From assembly GCA_001798565.1 (NCBI GenBank), contig MGSR01000110.1, positions 1 to 8,385 on the forward strand: 8,385 bases of DNA. Direction: 5' to 3'. This stretch comes from Deltaproteobacteria bacterium RIFCSPLOWO2_12_FULL_60_16 (GTDB lineage Bacteria; Desulfobacterota; Binatia; UBA9968). This document shows positions 1-5,293 of the stretch, in pieces (position 1 is the first letter of the stretch; every line of letters starts with the position of its first letter). The position numbers and the translations under genes were made by a program. The notes under the pieces are model-generated. The model made no database searches, was not told the DNA's origin, and saw only the letters and a list, made by a program, of their open reading frames with translations.

Positions 1-2
1 TG

Positions 3-89
3 GAAACTTATGAACATTTGCAAGTTGTCCGCTATCGTCACTCCCACCTGCCATGCGCGCCGTTCGACATCCGCTTTGACTGCCTGTAA
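3..89 (+). CDS. possible 3' end of an unidentified gene (partial)
   Basis: One forward frame is open from the left edge to a TAA at 87-89, giving 28 residues that end in PFDIRFDCL. Most codons in its second half end in C or G, as in the surrounding genes. The stop would lie 11 bases before the stop of the convergent decarboxylase gene, a normal tail-to-tail spacing. The fragment is too short to assign to a family and I do not recognise it. An open frame of this length can occur by chance in GC-rich DNA, so the call rests on codon use and position only. Confidence 0.35.
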   Translation, partial: ETYEHLQVVRYRHSHLPCAPFDIRFDCL

Positions 90-100
90 GAAACGGGCGG

Positions 101-667
101 TCAGGCGTTCTTGAGGGCGCGGCGGAAGGCCTCCCGGTGCTCGATGCTGTAGAGGCGACGGAAGTTCTCAGGGTAATCTTCGCCCGCCTCCACTTTCAGG
201 TCGATGAAGATCGGGCCGTCTTCGTTGAGGATGCGGCCGAGGTCCCGCTCCCAGTCTGCAAGAAAAGAGAACTCATAGACTCTGGGGTAGCCCGCCTCGC
301 GGGCGAGCCCGCTAAAGCTCACCCGCCCGGCCCCGGGGATCGCCACGCCGCCGTTGGTTTCATAGATCCCGTTCTCGCACAGGCAATGAATGAAATTTCT
401 CGGCGCGATATTGGCGATCGTCACCAGACATCCCAGATTCATGAGCAGGCTGCCGTCGCCGTCAAGGACGATGATGCGCTTGTCTGGCCGGGCCAGGGCC
501 AGCCCCAGGGCATGGGAGGCGCCCTGGCCCATCGCCCCGACGAAAGTATAGTTGAGATCGCCCGGCGAGATGTGAATCCATTCGTGCGCCGCTTTCCAGA
601 CCGCCGCCACAACCTCGTCTTTGCGGTGCCGGGCCAAAACCTTGAGGCATTCGTCCCGCTTCATCAT
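101..667 (-). CDS. thiamine-diphosphate-dependent decarboxylase, C-terminal (PP) half, sulfopyruvate/phosphonopyruvate decarboxylase beta-like
   Basis: The 188-residue protein is the cofactor-binding half of a 2-oxoacid decarboxylase whose domains are on two polypeptides, as in sulfopyruvate decarboxylase ComDE. The ThDP/Mg signature begins at G70-D71-G72-S73 and closes at N99 in CENGIYETNGG; D71 and N99 are the expected metal ligands. Upstream, GAMGQGASHALGLALA (44-59) is the usual helix preceding that motif. The start is ATG at 667, two bases after the alpha stop (TAG-CT-ATG-ATG), so the genes are very likely translationally coupled; the second ATG is an alternative. An AGGGAG ribosome site lies in the end of the alpha gene. 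The true substrate is unknown: no other coenzyme M or phosphonate genes are visible, so sulfopyruvate, phosphonopyruvate or another 2-oxoacid are all possible. The class is secure and the substrate is not. Confidence 0.88.
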   Translation of the reverse strand: MMKRDECLKVLARHRKDEVVAAVWKAAHEWIHISPGDLNYTFVGAMGQGASHALGLALARPDKRIIVLDGDGSLLMNLGCLVTIANIAPRNFIHCLCENGIYETNGGVAIPGAGRVSFSGLAREAGYPRVYEFSFLADWERDLGRILNEDGPIFIDLKVEAGEDYPENFRRLYSIEHREAFRRALKNA

Positions 668-669
668 AG

Positions 670-1176
670 CTAGCGCGGCTCCCTGCCGATGAACAGGGCC
701 ACCGGCATGGAATGGGCATAAGCCCGCTCTATCGCCGGCGCGATCTTCGAGACATCGAGCGGGCTTTCTATCAGGTGGTGCTCGATGCCCATGACCTCCA
801 GGATCGGGGCGACGATGCGCAGCCCGTAGCGCTTGGATTGCGCCGGGGGCAGCCCCGGCTCCTTTCCCAAGAGCCCCACCATCATGCAGACCGGATTCTG
901 CCCTTCCACGCCGATCCTGGAAAGGGCGTTCATCGAGTCGAGCAGGCCGGTGTACTGAATAAGCAGCAGGCTTCTCTCGCCTCCGGCGTAAAGGCCGCTG
1001 CAGATCGACAGCCCCTCGTCTTCTTTGCAGACCTGAACGACCCTGAAGTCCGGGTTGGACAACAGCGGCTTAAGCAGGTGCTCGCTGGTCAGCCGGTCCG
1101 GCAGCGCCACGACAAAGCGAACGCCGGCGCGCTTGACTTCCCTCACGATCTCGCCTGCGCTTAATGGCTGGTCCAT
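670..1176 (-). CDS. thiamine-diphosphate-dependent decarboxylase, N-terminal (Pyr) half, sulfopyruvate/phosphonopyruvate decarboxylase alpha-like
   Basis: The 168-residue protein matches the pyrimidine-binding domain of split ThDP decarboxylases. The N-terminal stretch GVRFVVALPDRLTSEHLLKP resembles the ComD family start, and CKEDEGLSICSGLYAGG (50-66) carries the glutamates (E52/E54) one of which should activate the aminopyrimidine ring. A helix-rich segment QYTGLLDSMNALSRI follows. The protein should pair with the beta subunit encoded immediately downstream to build an active site at the subunit interface in the cytosol. The start is ATG at 1174-1176, preceded by AGGAGG at 1192-1187 with a 10-base gap. 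It is the first gene of its operon and lies 285 bases downstream of thiI on the same strand. As for the beta subunit, the family is clear and the substrate is open. Confidence 0.87.
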   Translation of the reverse strand: MDQPLSAGEIVREVKRAGVRFVVALPDRLTSEHLLKPLLSNPDFRVVQVCKEDEGLSICSGLYAGGERSLLLIQYTGLLDSMNALSRIGVEGQNPVCMMVGLLGKEPGLPPAQSKRYGLRIVAPILEVMGIEHHLIESPLDVSKIAPAIERAYAHSMPVALFIGREPR

Positions 1177-1257
1177 CTCGACGGGGCCTCCTGCTGAAAA
1201 ACCTGCTTAGGTAACCACAAAAGCCGCCAACAGCGCAACCGCTTGGACAGCTCTCTC

Positions 1258-1345
1258 GGGGAACGCGTTCTCGGCTGCGGCCGATGGTGCAGTGCTTTAA
1301 CCGAACCTTTCCAGTCGGACGTCCGCAGCCTCGCTCGCGTTCCCC
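1258..1345. repeat. 88-nt interrupted inverted repeat (palindromic element)
   Basis: The arms pair GGGGAACGCG (1258-1267) with CGCGTTCCCC (1336-1345), then GCTGCGG (1274-1280) with CCGCAGC (1323-1329), separated by a symmetric 6x6 mismatched patch. An inner helix continues with CCGATGG (1281-1287) against CCAGTCGG (1311-1318), with one bulged G. Altogether about 24 base pairs fold 88 bases into one long hairpin on either strand. There is no T tract, so it is not a standard intrinsic terminator. It may be a dispersed palindromic repeat or a structured leader for the decarboxylase operon. Confidence 0.7.
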
Positions 1346-1368
1346 TCGGTCGCTCCGTTAAGTGAGGG

Positions 1369-1385
1369 GGCTTGCCGAGCAAGCC
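1369..1385. repeat. tight 7-bp hairpin
   Basis: GGCTTGC (1369-1375) and GCAAGCC (1379-1385) are perfect inverted copies around the 3-base loop CGA. No T run follows on either strand, so a terminator role is unsupported. The right arm shares 1383-1385 with the next inverted repeat, so the two cannot both form fully. Confidence 0.6.
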
Positions 1386-1437
1386 GAAAGCATCAGTCGT
1401 GCAGGTTCAAAGAAACCACAACTCTATTGCTTTCGGC
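1383..1437. repeat. 10-bp perfect inverted repeat downstream of thiI
   Basis: GCCGAAAGCA (1383-1392) and TGCTTTCGGC (1428-1437) are exact inverted copies with a 35-base spacer. A small GGTT/AACC helix (1404-1407 with 1414-1417) sits inside the spacer. It lies 24 bases beyond the thiI stop on the transcribed strand, where a 3'-end stabilising or terminator-like structure would be expected. No U-rich tail is present. Confidence 0.6.
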
Positions 1438-1461
1438 GCGGGAGGCGAGTCCCCGAACGAG

Positions 1462-2625
1462 TCATTCAGGGAACTTGAATTCTTCCTTTTCCGCCTTTTC
1501 GACTCCGAGTTGAATCATTGCCGCGAGATCCAGTCTGGATTCCGAATGTTCCACGTCAGCCAGCCTGGCCTTGGTCGCGGGGTGCTTCGGCACGAACAGC
1601 TGGCAGCAGTCCTGGTCCGGTATCGCGGAGGTCTCGAAGGTGCCGATGCGCCGCGCCTGGTCGATGATCTCCTGCTTGTCCATGCCCACCAGGGGCCGAA
1701 GGATAGAGAGGCGCGCGGCCTTTTCTATCACCGTCATATTTTCCAGCGTCTGCGAGGCTACCTGCGCCAGGCTCTCTCCGGTCACCAGGGCGCCCGCTTT
1801 CTCTCTTCTTGCAATCGACTCGGCAATCCGCAGCATCATCCTGCGGTAGAGCACCACCCGCAGGGGGCGAAGCACGGCGGCCACGATCTGCCGCTGGATC
1901 TCCCCGAACGGGACCAAATAGAGCCGGGAAGTGAACTGGTGCCGGGTCAGGATCTGCACCAGCTGCCGGACCTTTTCCTGCGAAGTGCCGTCGAGGTAGG
2001 GGGCGCCGTGAAAGTGAACGAAGATCAGGCGGCAGCCGCGCTGCATCATCCGGTAGGCCGCCACCGGCGAATCGATCCCGCCGGAGATAAGAGAAACCAC
2101 GCGCCCGCTCGCGCCAACCGGAAGACCGCCGGCGCCGGCGATCTTGTCGAAGGCGAAAAAGGCGTCGCGGGGCAGGATCTCGATGGCAATTGTGAGCTCG
2201 CCGTTTTTCAGGTCGACGCGGGCGCCGCTCCGCTCTTTTATCGCCGCGCCGATCCTGCGGTTGATCTCCGGCGAGGTCAGGGGAAATTCTTTGTCGGCCC
2301 TTCTGGCATCGACGCGAAAAGAGGCAAACCGTTTTCCATCGAGGGCGTCCAGCACCTTCGCCTGGAGGGCGTCGAGGTCCCGCGGGACGCGCTCCGCGAA
2401 GGAAAAATTAGCCACGCCGAAGACCCCTTCGACGCGGCGGCGTATCTCTTCGGCATTCCCGCCCGCGCTGAAGCGGAGCAGCAGGCGGGCCGGCAGGCTC
2501 TTCGCTTCCTCTAGGCCGAGGCCTTTTACGGCGGAGACCAGATTTCTCTTGAGCAGCTCGACGAAATAGGGCCGGTTGCCCTTCTTTAAGGCCACTTCGT
2601 GATAACGGACCAGCACGCAGGTCAT
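1462..2625 (-). CDS. thiI: tRNA 4-thiouridine synthase ThiI (short form without rhodanese domain)
   Basis: ThiI adenylates U8 of tRNA with ATP and inserts sulfur to give 4-thiouridine; in many bacteria it also supplies sulfur for the thiazole of thiamine. The 387-residue protein opens with VLVRYHEVALKKGNRPYF, a near-canonical ThiI N-terminus, followed by the ferredoxin-like and THUMP domains (about 60-165). The PP-loop ATP site is SGGIDSPVAA at 181-190, and TGESLAQVASQTLENM (282-297) and DCCQLFVPKHPATKA (339-353) are further ThiI signatures, with C340 and C341 in the latter. The protein ends near residue 387, so the C-terminal rhodanese domain of the E. coli enzyme is absent; sulfur must come from another donor. 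The start is ATG at 2623-2625; no clear Shine-Dalgarno precedes it. It is divergent from the cupin gene. Confidence 0.95.
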   Translation of the reverse strand: MTCVLVRYHEVALKKGNRPYFVELLKRNLVSAVKGLGLEEAKSLPARLLLRFSAGGNAEEIRRRVEGVFGVANFSFAERVPRDLDALQAKVLDALDGKRFASFRVDARRADKEFPLTSPEINRRIGAAIKERSGARVDLKNGELTIAIEILPRDAFFAFDKIAGAGGLPVGASGRVVSLISGGIDSPVAAYRMMQRGCRLIFVHFHGAPYLDGTSQEKVRQLVQILTRHQFTSRLYLVPFGEIQRQIVAAVLRPLRVVLYRRMMLRIAESIARREKAGALVTGESLAQVASQTLENMTVIEKAARLSILRPLVGMDKQEIIDQARRIGTFETSAIPDQDCCQLFVPKHPATKARLADVEHSESRLDLAAMIQLGVEKAEKEEFKFPE

Positions 2626-2653
2626 GATCGTAAAATATCAGATCCAGGCTGGT

Positions 2654-2682
2654 TTTGCATGGAATATCGCCTGTGGTAGTAT
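2654..2682 (+). promoter_or_regulatory. candidate sigma-70 promoter for the cupin-SDR operon
   Basis: TTTGCA (2654-2659) and TAGTAT (2677-2682) match 4 of 6 bases each of the -35 and -10 consensus, with a 17-base spacer. They lie in the 94-base gap between divergent thiI and the cupin gene. The match is only moderate. Confidence 0.35.
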
Positions 2683-2719
2683 TCGCCGGTACTTGTTGCG
2701 GGATTTAAAGGAGAAGAGC

Positions 2720-3046
2720 ATGGAGAACTTTAAAAAGCTCGCCGACGCCGTCGGGTTTGCGCCGGACAAGATGAAAAAAAACGGCCTCTTCGAAACCGAC
2801 AGGCTTTTTTGCGACCTCTATTGCTTCGAGCCGGGACAGGCGCAAAATCCGCACACCCATGAAGGCTCGGACAAAGTCTATTTCGTGCTTGAGGGGCACG
2901 GCCGCTTTCAGATCGGGCAAGAGGAAAAGGAGCTCGGGGAAAAAGAGATCGCGCTGGCGCCCTCCGGCCAGAGACACGGCGTCAGCAACCCCGGACCCGG
3001 CCGGCTCGTCCTGCTCGTGCTCATGGCGCCAAGGCCGTCCCACTGA
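2720..3046 (+). CDS. small single-domain cupin protein
   Basis: The 108-residue protein is a one-domain beta-barrel cupin. Motif 1 is PGQAQNPHTHEGSDKVYFVLEGHGRF (38-63 region) with H45 and H47. At the position that usually holds the metal-binding Glu there is K52. Motif 2 is PSGQRHGVSNPG, with H86 and N90 in the expected spacing. The protein is probably cytosolic and may bind a metal through three histidines, but substrate and reaction cannot be read from sequence. The frame is open further upstream, to 2624. I chose ATG at 2720 because an AAAGGAG ribosome site (2707-2713) sits six bases before it and because the cupin homology starts there. It precedes the dehydrogenase gene by 34 bases on the same strand, so the two probably form one unit. 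Confidence 0.85.
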   Translation: MENFKKLADAVGFAPDKMKKNGLFETDRLFCDLYCFEPGQAQNPHTHEGSDKVYFVLEGHGRFQIGQEEKELGEKEIALAPSGQRHGVSNPGPGRLVLLVLMAPRPSH

Positions 3047-3070
3047 CCCTAAGAAGGCAGTAGGCAGCAG

Positions 3071-3075
3071 GGGAG
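3071..3075 (+). promoter_or_regulatory. ribosome binding site that fixes the SDR start at GTG
   Basis: GGGAG stands five bases before GTG at 3081-3083. It supports this start over in-frame codons further upstream, which would overlap the cupin gene and add residues with no family resemblance. The site lies inside a run of GGCAGTA, GGCAGCA, GGGGAGA heptamers (3056-3076). Confidence 0.6.
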
Positions 3076-3080
3076 AAACA

Positions 3081-3800
3081 GTGGGGCCGCTAGCTGGCAA
3101 GATCGCCATCGTCACCGGCGCGGGCAGAGGGATCGGCAAGGCCGTCTCGCTCCTGCTGGCGCACTCCGGTGCGGCCGTGGTATTGGCCTCTCGCTCCACG
3201 GCTCAATTGGAGGCGACGCGCGACGAGATTCAAAGAGAAGGCGCACAGGCCCTGGTGGTCCCTACGGATCTCACACGCAGCGAGGAAATCGAGACGCTGG
3301 TGAGGCGGACTGTGGAGCAATACGGCTCGATCGACTATCTCATCAACAACGCCTGCTGGGGCAAACACTCCGCTGTCGTCAAGGCCAAGGTGGAGGACTG
3401 GGACCGGACGTTTCAGGTTAACCTGCGGGCGCCGATGCTGTTGAGCAGATTGGTCTTGCCAAGCATGATTGAGAGACGTTCTGGCGCCATCGTCAACATC
3501 GCCTCCATTTCGGGCAGGGCGGGTGAGGCCAACGCGGCCGCCTATTCGGCCTCGAAGGCCGGACTCCTGGCGTTCGGTGAGTCGCTCTACGAAGAGGTGA
3601 GGGAGTACGGCATCAAGGTGGCCGCGATTCTACCGGGATTTGTGGATACGCCGCTGATCCCGGCCACGGCGAAGCTGGACAGAGGCAAGATGATCCGGCC
3701 GGAGGACATCGCCCAGACCGTTCTCTTTATTTTGACCTCCGCGCCCAACTCCTGCCCGGTTGAGATAACCGTCAGGCCGCAGCGAAGCCCCTACAAATAG
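3081..3800 (+). CDS. short-chain dehydrogenase/reductase, FabG-like
   Basis: The 239-residue protein is a classical NAD(P)-dependent SDR with a Rossmann fold, and its length is typical of the family. The cofactor motif TGAGRGIG is at 12-19 and the NNA motif at 89-91, followed by C92 where glycine is usual. The catalytic residues are S142, Y155 and K159 in YSASK. R37 in LASRSTAQ, just after the second beta strand, suggests a preference for NADPH. The C-terminal EITVRPQ ending occurs in 3-ketoacyl-ACP-reductase-like SDRs. The substrate is unknown; reduction of a keto group or oxidation of a secondary alcohol is the expected chemistry. Translation is taken from GTG at 3081. It lies 34 bases after the cupin gene and ends 17 bases from the convergent HAD gene. 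Confidence 0.9.
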   Translation: MGPLAGKIAIVTGAGRGIGKAVSLLLAHSGAAVVLASRSTAQLEATRDEIQREGAQALVVPTDLTRSEEIETLVRRTVEQYGSIDYLINNACWGKHSAVVKAKVEDWDRTFQVNLRAPMLLSRLVLPSMIERRSGAIVNIASISGRAGEANAAAYSASKAGLLAFGESLYEEVREYGIKVAAILPGFVDTPLIPATAKLDRGKMIRPEDIAQTVLFILTSAPNSCPVEITVRPQRSPYK

Positions 3801-3817
3801 GTCAGTTTTTAGTAATC

Positions 3818-4501
3818 TTACGAGACAAGCCCTTCCAGGAACGGAATCGTGACCTCCTCGAGGCTCTTGACCACGGCGTTTGCTTCGCGCAGCTCTTCCA
3901 CGGGGTGAGAGTTCGTCACCGCCAGGCACCTGATGCCGGCGCGCCGTGCGCCCAGGACGCCTTCCCTGGAATCCTCGATTACCAGGCATTCGGCGGGAAG
4001 AATAGGGCGGCCGCCGGGATTGCGCTCGTTCAGGGCGCGCAGCGCCTTCAAAAAAATCTCCGGGGAGGGTTTCCCTTCGCTGACATCTTCCGCGCTGATA
4101 ATAACTTGGAAGTATGTATTCAAACCGATGCTTTGCAATATGAGATCGATCTCGCCGCGCAGCGCGCCGGAGGCGATGGCCAGAGGGAAGCGGCCCGAGA
4201 GTTCCGGCAGCAATTTTTTCACGCCGGGAAAAACGACCATGCGCTTACCGATGATCTCGCGGTAATGGCGGGCCTTGCGCCGCACCAGCTCGGCCAGCAT
4301 CGCTTCGTCGATTTTCCTGCCGTGGTCCCGGTAGGCGGCCTTGAAGGCGCCCCGGTCATCCATGCCCAGATATCGGGCATAGTAGTCTTTTTCGGTGAGC
4401 GTCATGCCCTCCTCGCCGAGGACTTTTTGGAACAGCTCCATATGGATGGGCTCGTCGTCCACCAGGATGCCGTTGAAGTCGAAAATAATCGATCGCAGCA
4501 T
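3818..4501 (-). CDS. HAD-superfamily hydrolase, beta-phosphoglucomutase/phosphatase-like
   Basis: The 227-residue protein is a haloacid-dehalogenase-fold enzyme of subfamily I with a helical cap (about 15-85). Motif I is IFDFNGILVDDEP with nucleophile D8 and N10 at the place of the usual acid/base Asp. Motif II is IASGA with S111, motif III is EGKPSPEIF with K144, and motif IV is VIEDSREG with E176 and D177 for Mg. The family hydrolyses or transfers phosphate on small metabolites; sugar phosphates are typical substrates. N10 argues against an efficient mutase or phosphatase of the standard type, although I recall a DFNG-type HAD subgroup with a similar start, so this may be a subfamily feature. 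The start is ATG at 4499-4501. No Shine-Dalgarno is seen, and heptamer repeats abut the start codon directly. It is divergent from the Nudix gene. Confidence 0.9.
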   Translation of the reverse strand: MLRSIIFDFNGILVDDEPIHMELFQKVLGEEGMTLTEKDYYARYLGMDDRGAFKAAYRDHGRKIDEAMLAELVRRKARHYREIIGKRMVVFPGVKKLLPELSGRFPLAIASGALRGEIDLILQSIGLNTYFQVIISAEDVSEGKPSPEIFLKALRALNERNPGGRPILPAECLVIEDSREGVLGARRAGIRCLAVTNSHPVEELREANAVVKSLEEVTIPFLEGLVS

Positions 4502-4529
4502 TTCGTTATTGGTTATTCGTTATTCGTTG
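4502..4529 (+). repeat. four tandem heptamers abutting the HAD start codon
   Basis: The units TTCGTTA, TTGGTTA, TTCGTTA and TTCGTTG are in perfect 7-base phase. Read on the minus strand they are TAACGAA-type units ending directly at the HAD ATG. A degenerate set in the opposite orientation (about 4551-4583: ACGAGTA, ACGAGTA, ACGGGTA and related) follows, so the whole stretch 4502-4583 is an imperfect inverted repeat between the divergent HAD and Nudix genes. Confidence 0.7.
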
Positions 4530-4628
4530 ATTCGGCTCCATTCCCGATTGACGAGTATACGAGTAACGGGTAAACGAATATCGAATCCGCTCTTTTGTTT
4601 CAACCTGATCTGCGCTACTAAGAATAGC

Positions 4629-5171
4629 ATGGAGCACGACAAGGGGCACGCCCACGGCCATATCGAGTACCGCTACTGCCCCCGCTGCGGGGGCGGCCTG
4701 GAGAAGCGCATACTCAAGGTTATAGAGCCGGCGCGGCTGGTCTGCGAAAAATGCTCGTTCATCTTCTATCTCGACCCCAAGGTCATCGCGGGGACGATTT
4801 TTACCATAAACGGCCGCGTCGCGCTGCTGCGCAGGGGCGTGGAGCCTGCCTTCGGCAAATGGGTTTTTCCCGGCGGCTACGTGGATCGGGGAGAGAGCGT
4901 GCGCGACGCGGCCATTCGCGAAACCCGGGAGGAGGCGAACGTGGAGGTTCGACTGCGCGGCCTCCTGAATGTCTACTCCTATCCGCGCTCCCCTAACGTG
5001 ATCGTGGTCTACGCCGCCGAGGTGGTTAGCGGCGAGCTCCAGGCCTGCGACGAGTCGGTGGAGGCGGGCGCCTTTGGGCCCGCCGAGATCCCCTGGGAGG
5101 AGCTCGGATTCGACAGCACCAGGGACGCCCTTCAGGATTACCTGAGGCTTTACCTTAGCTCAAAGACCTGA
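4629..5171 (+). CDS. Nudix hydrolase with N-terminal zinc ribbon
   Basis: The 180-residue protein has a four-cysteine zinc ribbon (C17-x2-C20 and C39-x2-C42) followed by a Nudix domain. The Nudix box runs from G83 to V105: G83, E89, then R97-E98-T99-R100-E101-E102-A103-N104-V105. The acidic residues that bind Mg are all present; N104 replaces the final consensus Gly, a change often seen in such proteins. Nudix enzymes cleave nucleoside diphosphates linked to another moiety. The segment FIFYLDPKVIAG before the catalytic domain recalls NADH pyrophosphatase, but this protein is shorter and the substrate is open. The start is ATG at 4629, just ahead of the zinc ribbon; no good Shine-Dalgarno is seen. 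The frame runs upstream to 4395, but that part lies antisense to the HAD gene and has no family resemblance. Confidence 0.88.
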   Translation: MEHDKGHAHGHIEYRYCPRCGGGLEKRILKVIEPARLVCEKCSFIFYLDPKVIAGTIFTINGRVALLRRGVEPAFGKWVFPGGYVDRGESVRDAAIRETREEANVEVRLRGLLNVYSYPRSPNVIVVYAAEVVSGELQACDESVEAGAFGPAEIPWEELGFDSTRDALQDYLRLYLSSKT

Positions 5172-5208
5172 TAGATATACCCCGCTTCTAATTAGATTAA
5201 CGAAAGCC

Positions 5209-5234
5209 GCTCAAAATGTTCGTTGTGAGCGAAC
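5209..5234. repeat. overlapping small inverted repeats upstream of the peroxiredoxin gene
   Basis: GCTCA (5209-5213) pairs with TGAGC (5226-5230), and GTTCG (5218-5222) pairs with CGAAC (5230-5234). The two hairpins overlap and exclude each other. This is probably a decayed intergenic palindrome; no T tract follows. Confidence 0.35.
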
Positions 5235-5247
5235 GGATTGAACGAGT

Positions 5248-5275
5248 TAACCAGTAACCATTAACCAATAACTAA
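5248..5275 (+). repeat. four tandem heptamers ahead of the peroxiredoxin gene
   Basis: TAACCAG, TAACCAT, TAACCAA and TAACTAA are in perfect 7-base phase and end four bases before the ribosome site of the peroxiredoxin gene. The units match the minus-strand reading of the array next to the HAD start (TAACGAA, TAACCAA), so the two arrays appear to belong to the same repeat type and both lie in 5' leaders. Confidence 0.7.
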
Positions 5276-5279
5276 GGTC

Positions 5280-5286
5280 AAGGAGG
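5280..5286 (+). promoter_or_regulatory. strong ribosome binding site of the peroxiredoxin gene
   Basis: AAGGAGG is a near-perfect Shine-Dalgarno sequence seven bases before ATG at 5294. It shows that the codons ahead of the in-frame TGA are meant to be translated, which argues against a dead gene. Confidence 0.8.
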
Positions 5287-5293
5287 TTTAGCT

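Larger units (their letters stand above)
1177..1461. other. 285-base intergenic region rich in inverted repeats
   Basis: No convincing gene lies between the end of thiI and the start of the decarboxylase operon. The stretch holds a large inverted repeat (1258-1345), a tight hairpin (1369-1385) and a 10-bp inverted repeat (1383-1437), listed separately. A ribosome site for the decarboxylase operon is present at 1187-1192 on the minus strand, but I found no good sigma-70 pair for it. A short minus-strand open frame here has an Arg/Pro/Ser-rich translation and no recognisable motif. Confidence 0.7.

Noticed and set aside
137..1164. Plus-strand open frames (137-673 and 712-1164) opposite the decarboxylase genes
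   Set aside because: They are shadows of the ThDP decarboxylase subunits, whose motifs and ribosome sites fix the minus strand as coding.
1161..1382. A 73-codon minus-strand frame in the thiI-decarboxylase gap
   Set aside because: It overlaps the decarboxylase start, is rich in Arg, Pro and Ser, and coincides with the palindromic element; no family resemblance.
1401..1437. T-arm-like GGTTCAAA suggesting a tRNA gene
   Set aside because: No acceptor, D or anticodon stems can be built around it; the surrounding pairing is the 10-bp inverted repeat.
1372..2514. A 380-codon open frame on the plus strand opposite thiI
   Set aside because: It is antisense to a protein with clear ThiI motifs, is low in recognisable domains, and arises from the high GC content of the real gene's codon pattern.
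2859..3080. N-terminal extension of the SDR frame into the cupin gene
   Set aside because: The added residues are the cupin sequence read in another frame; GTG at 3081 with GGGAG upstream begins right before the Rossmann motif.
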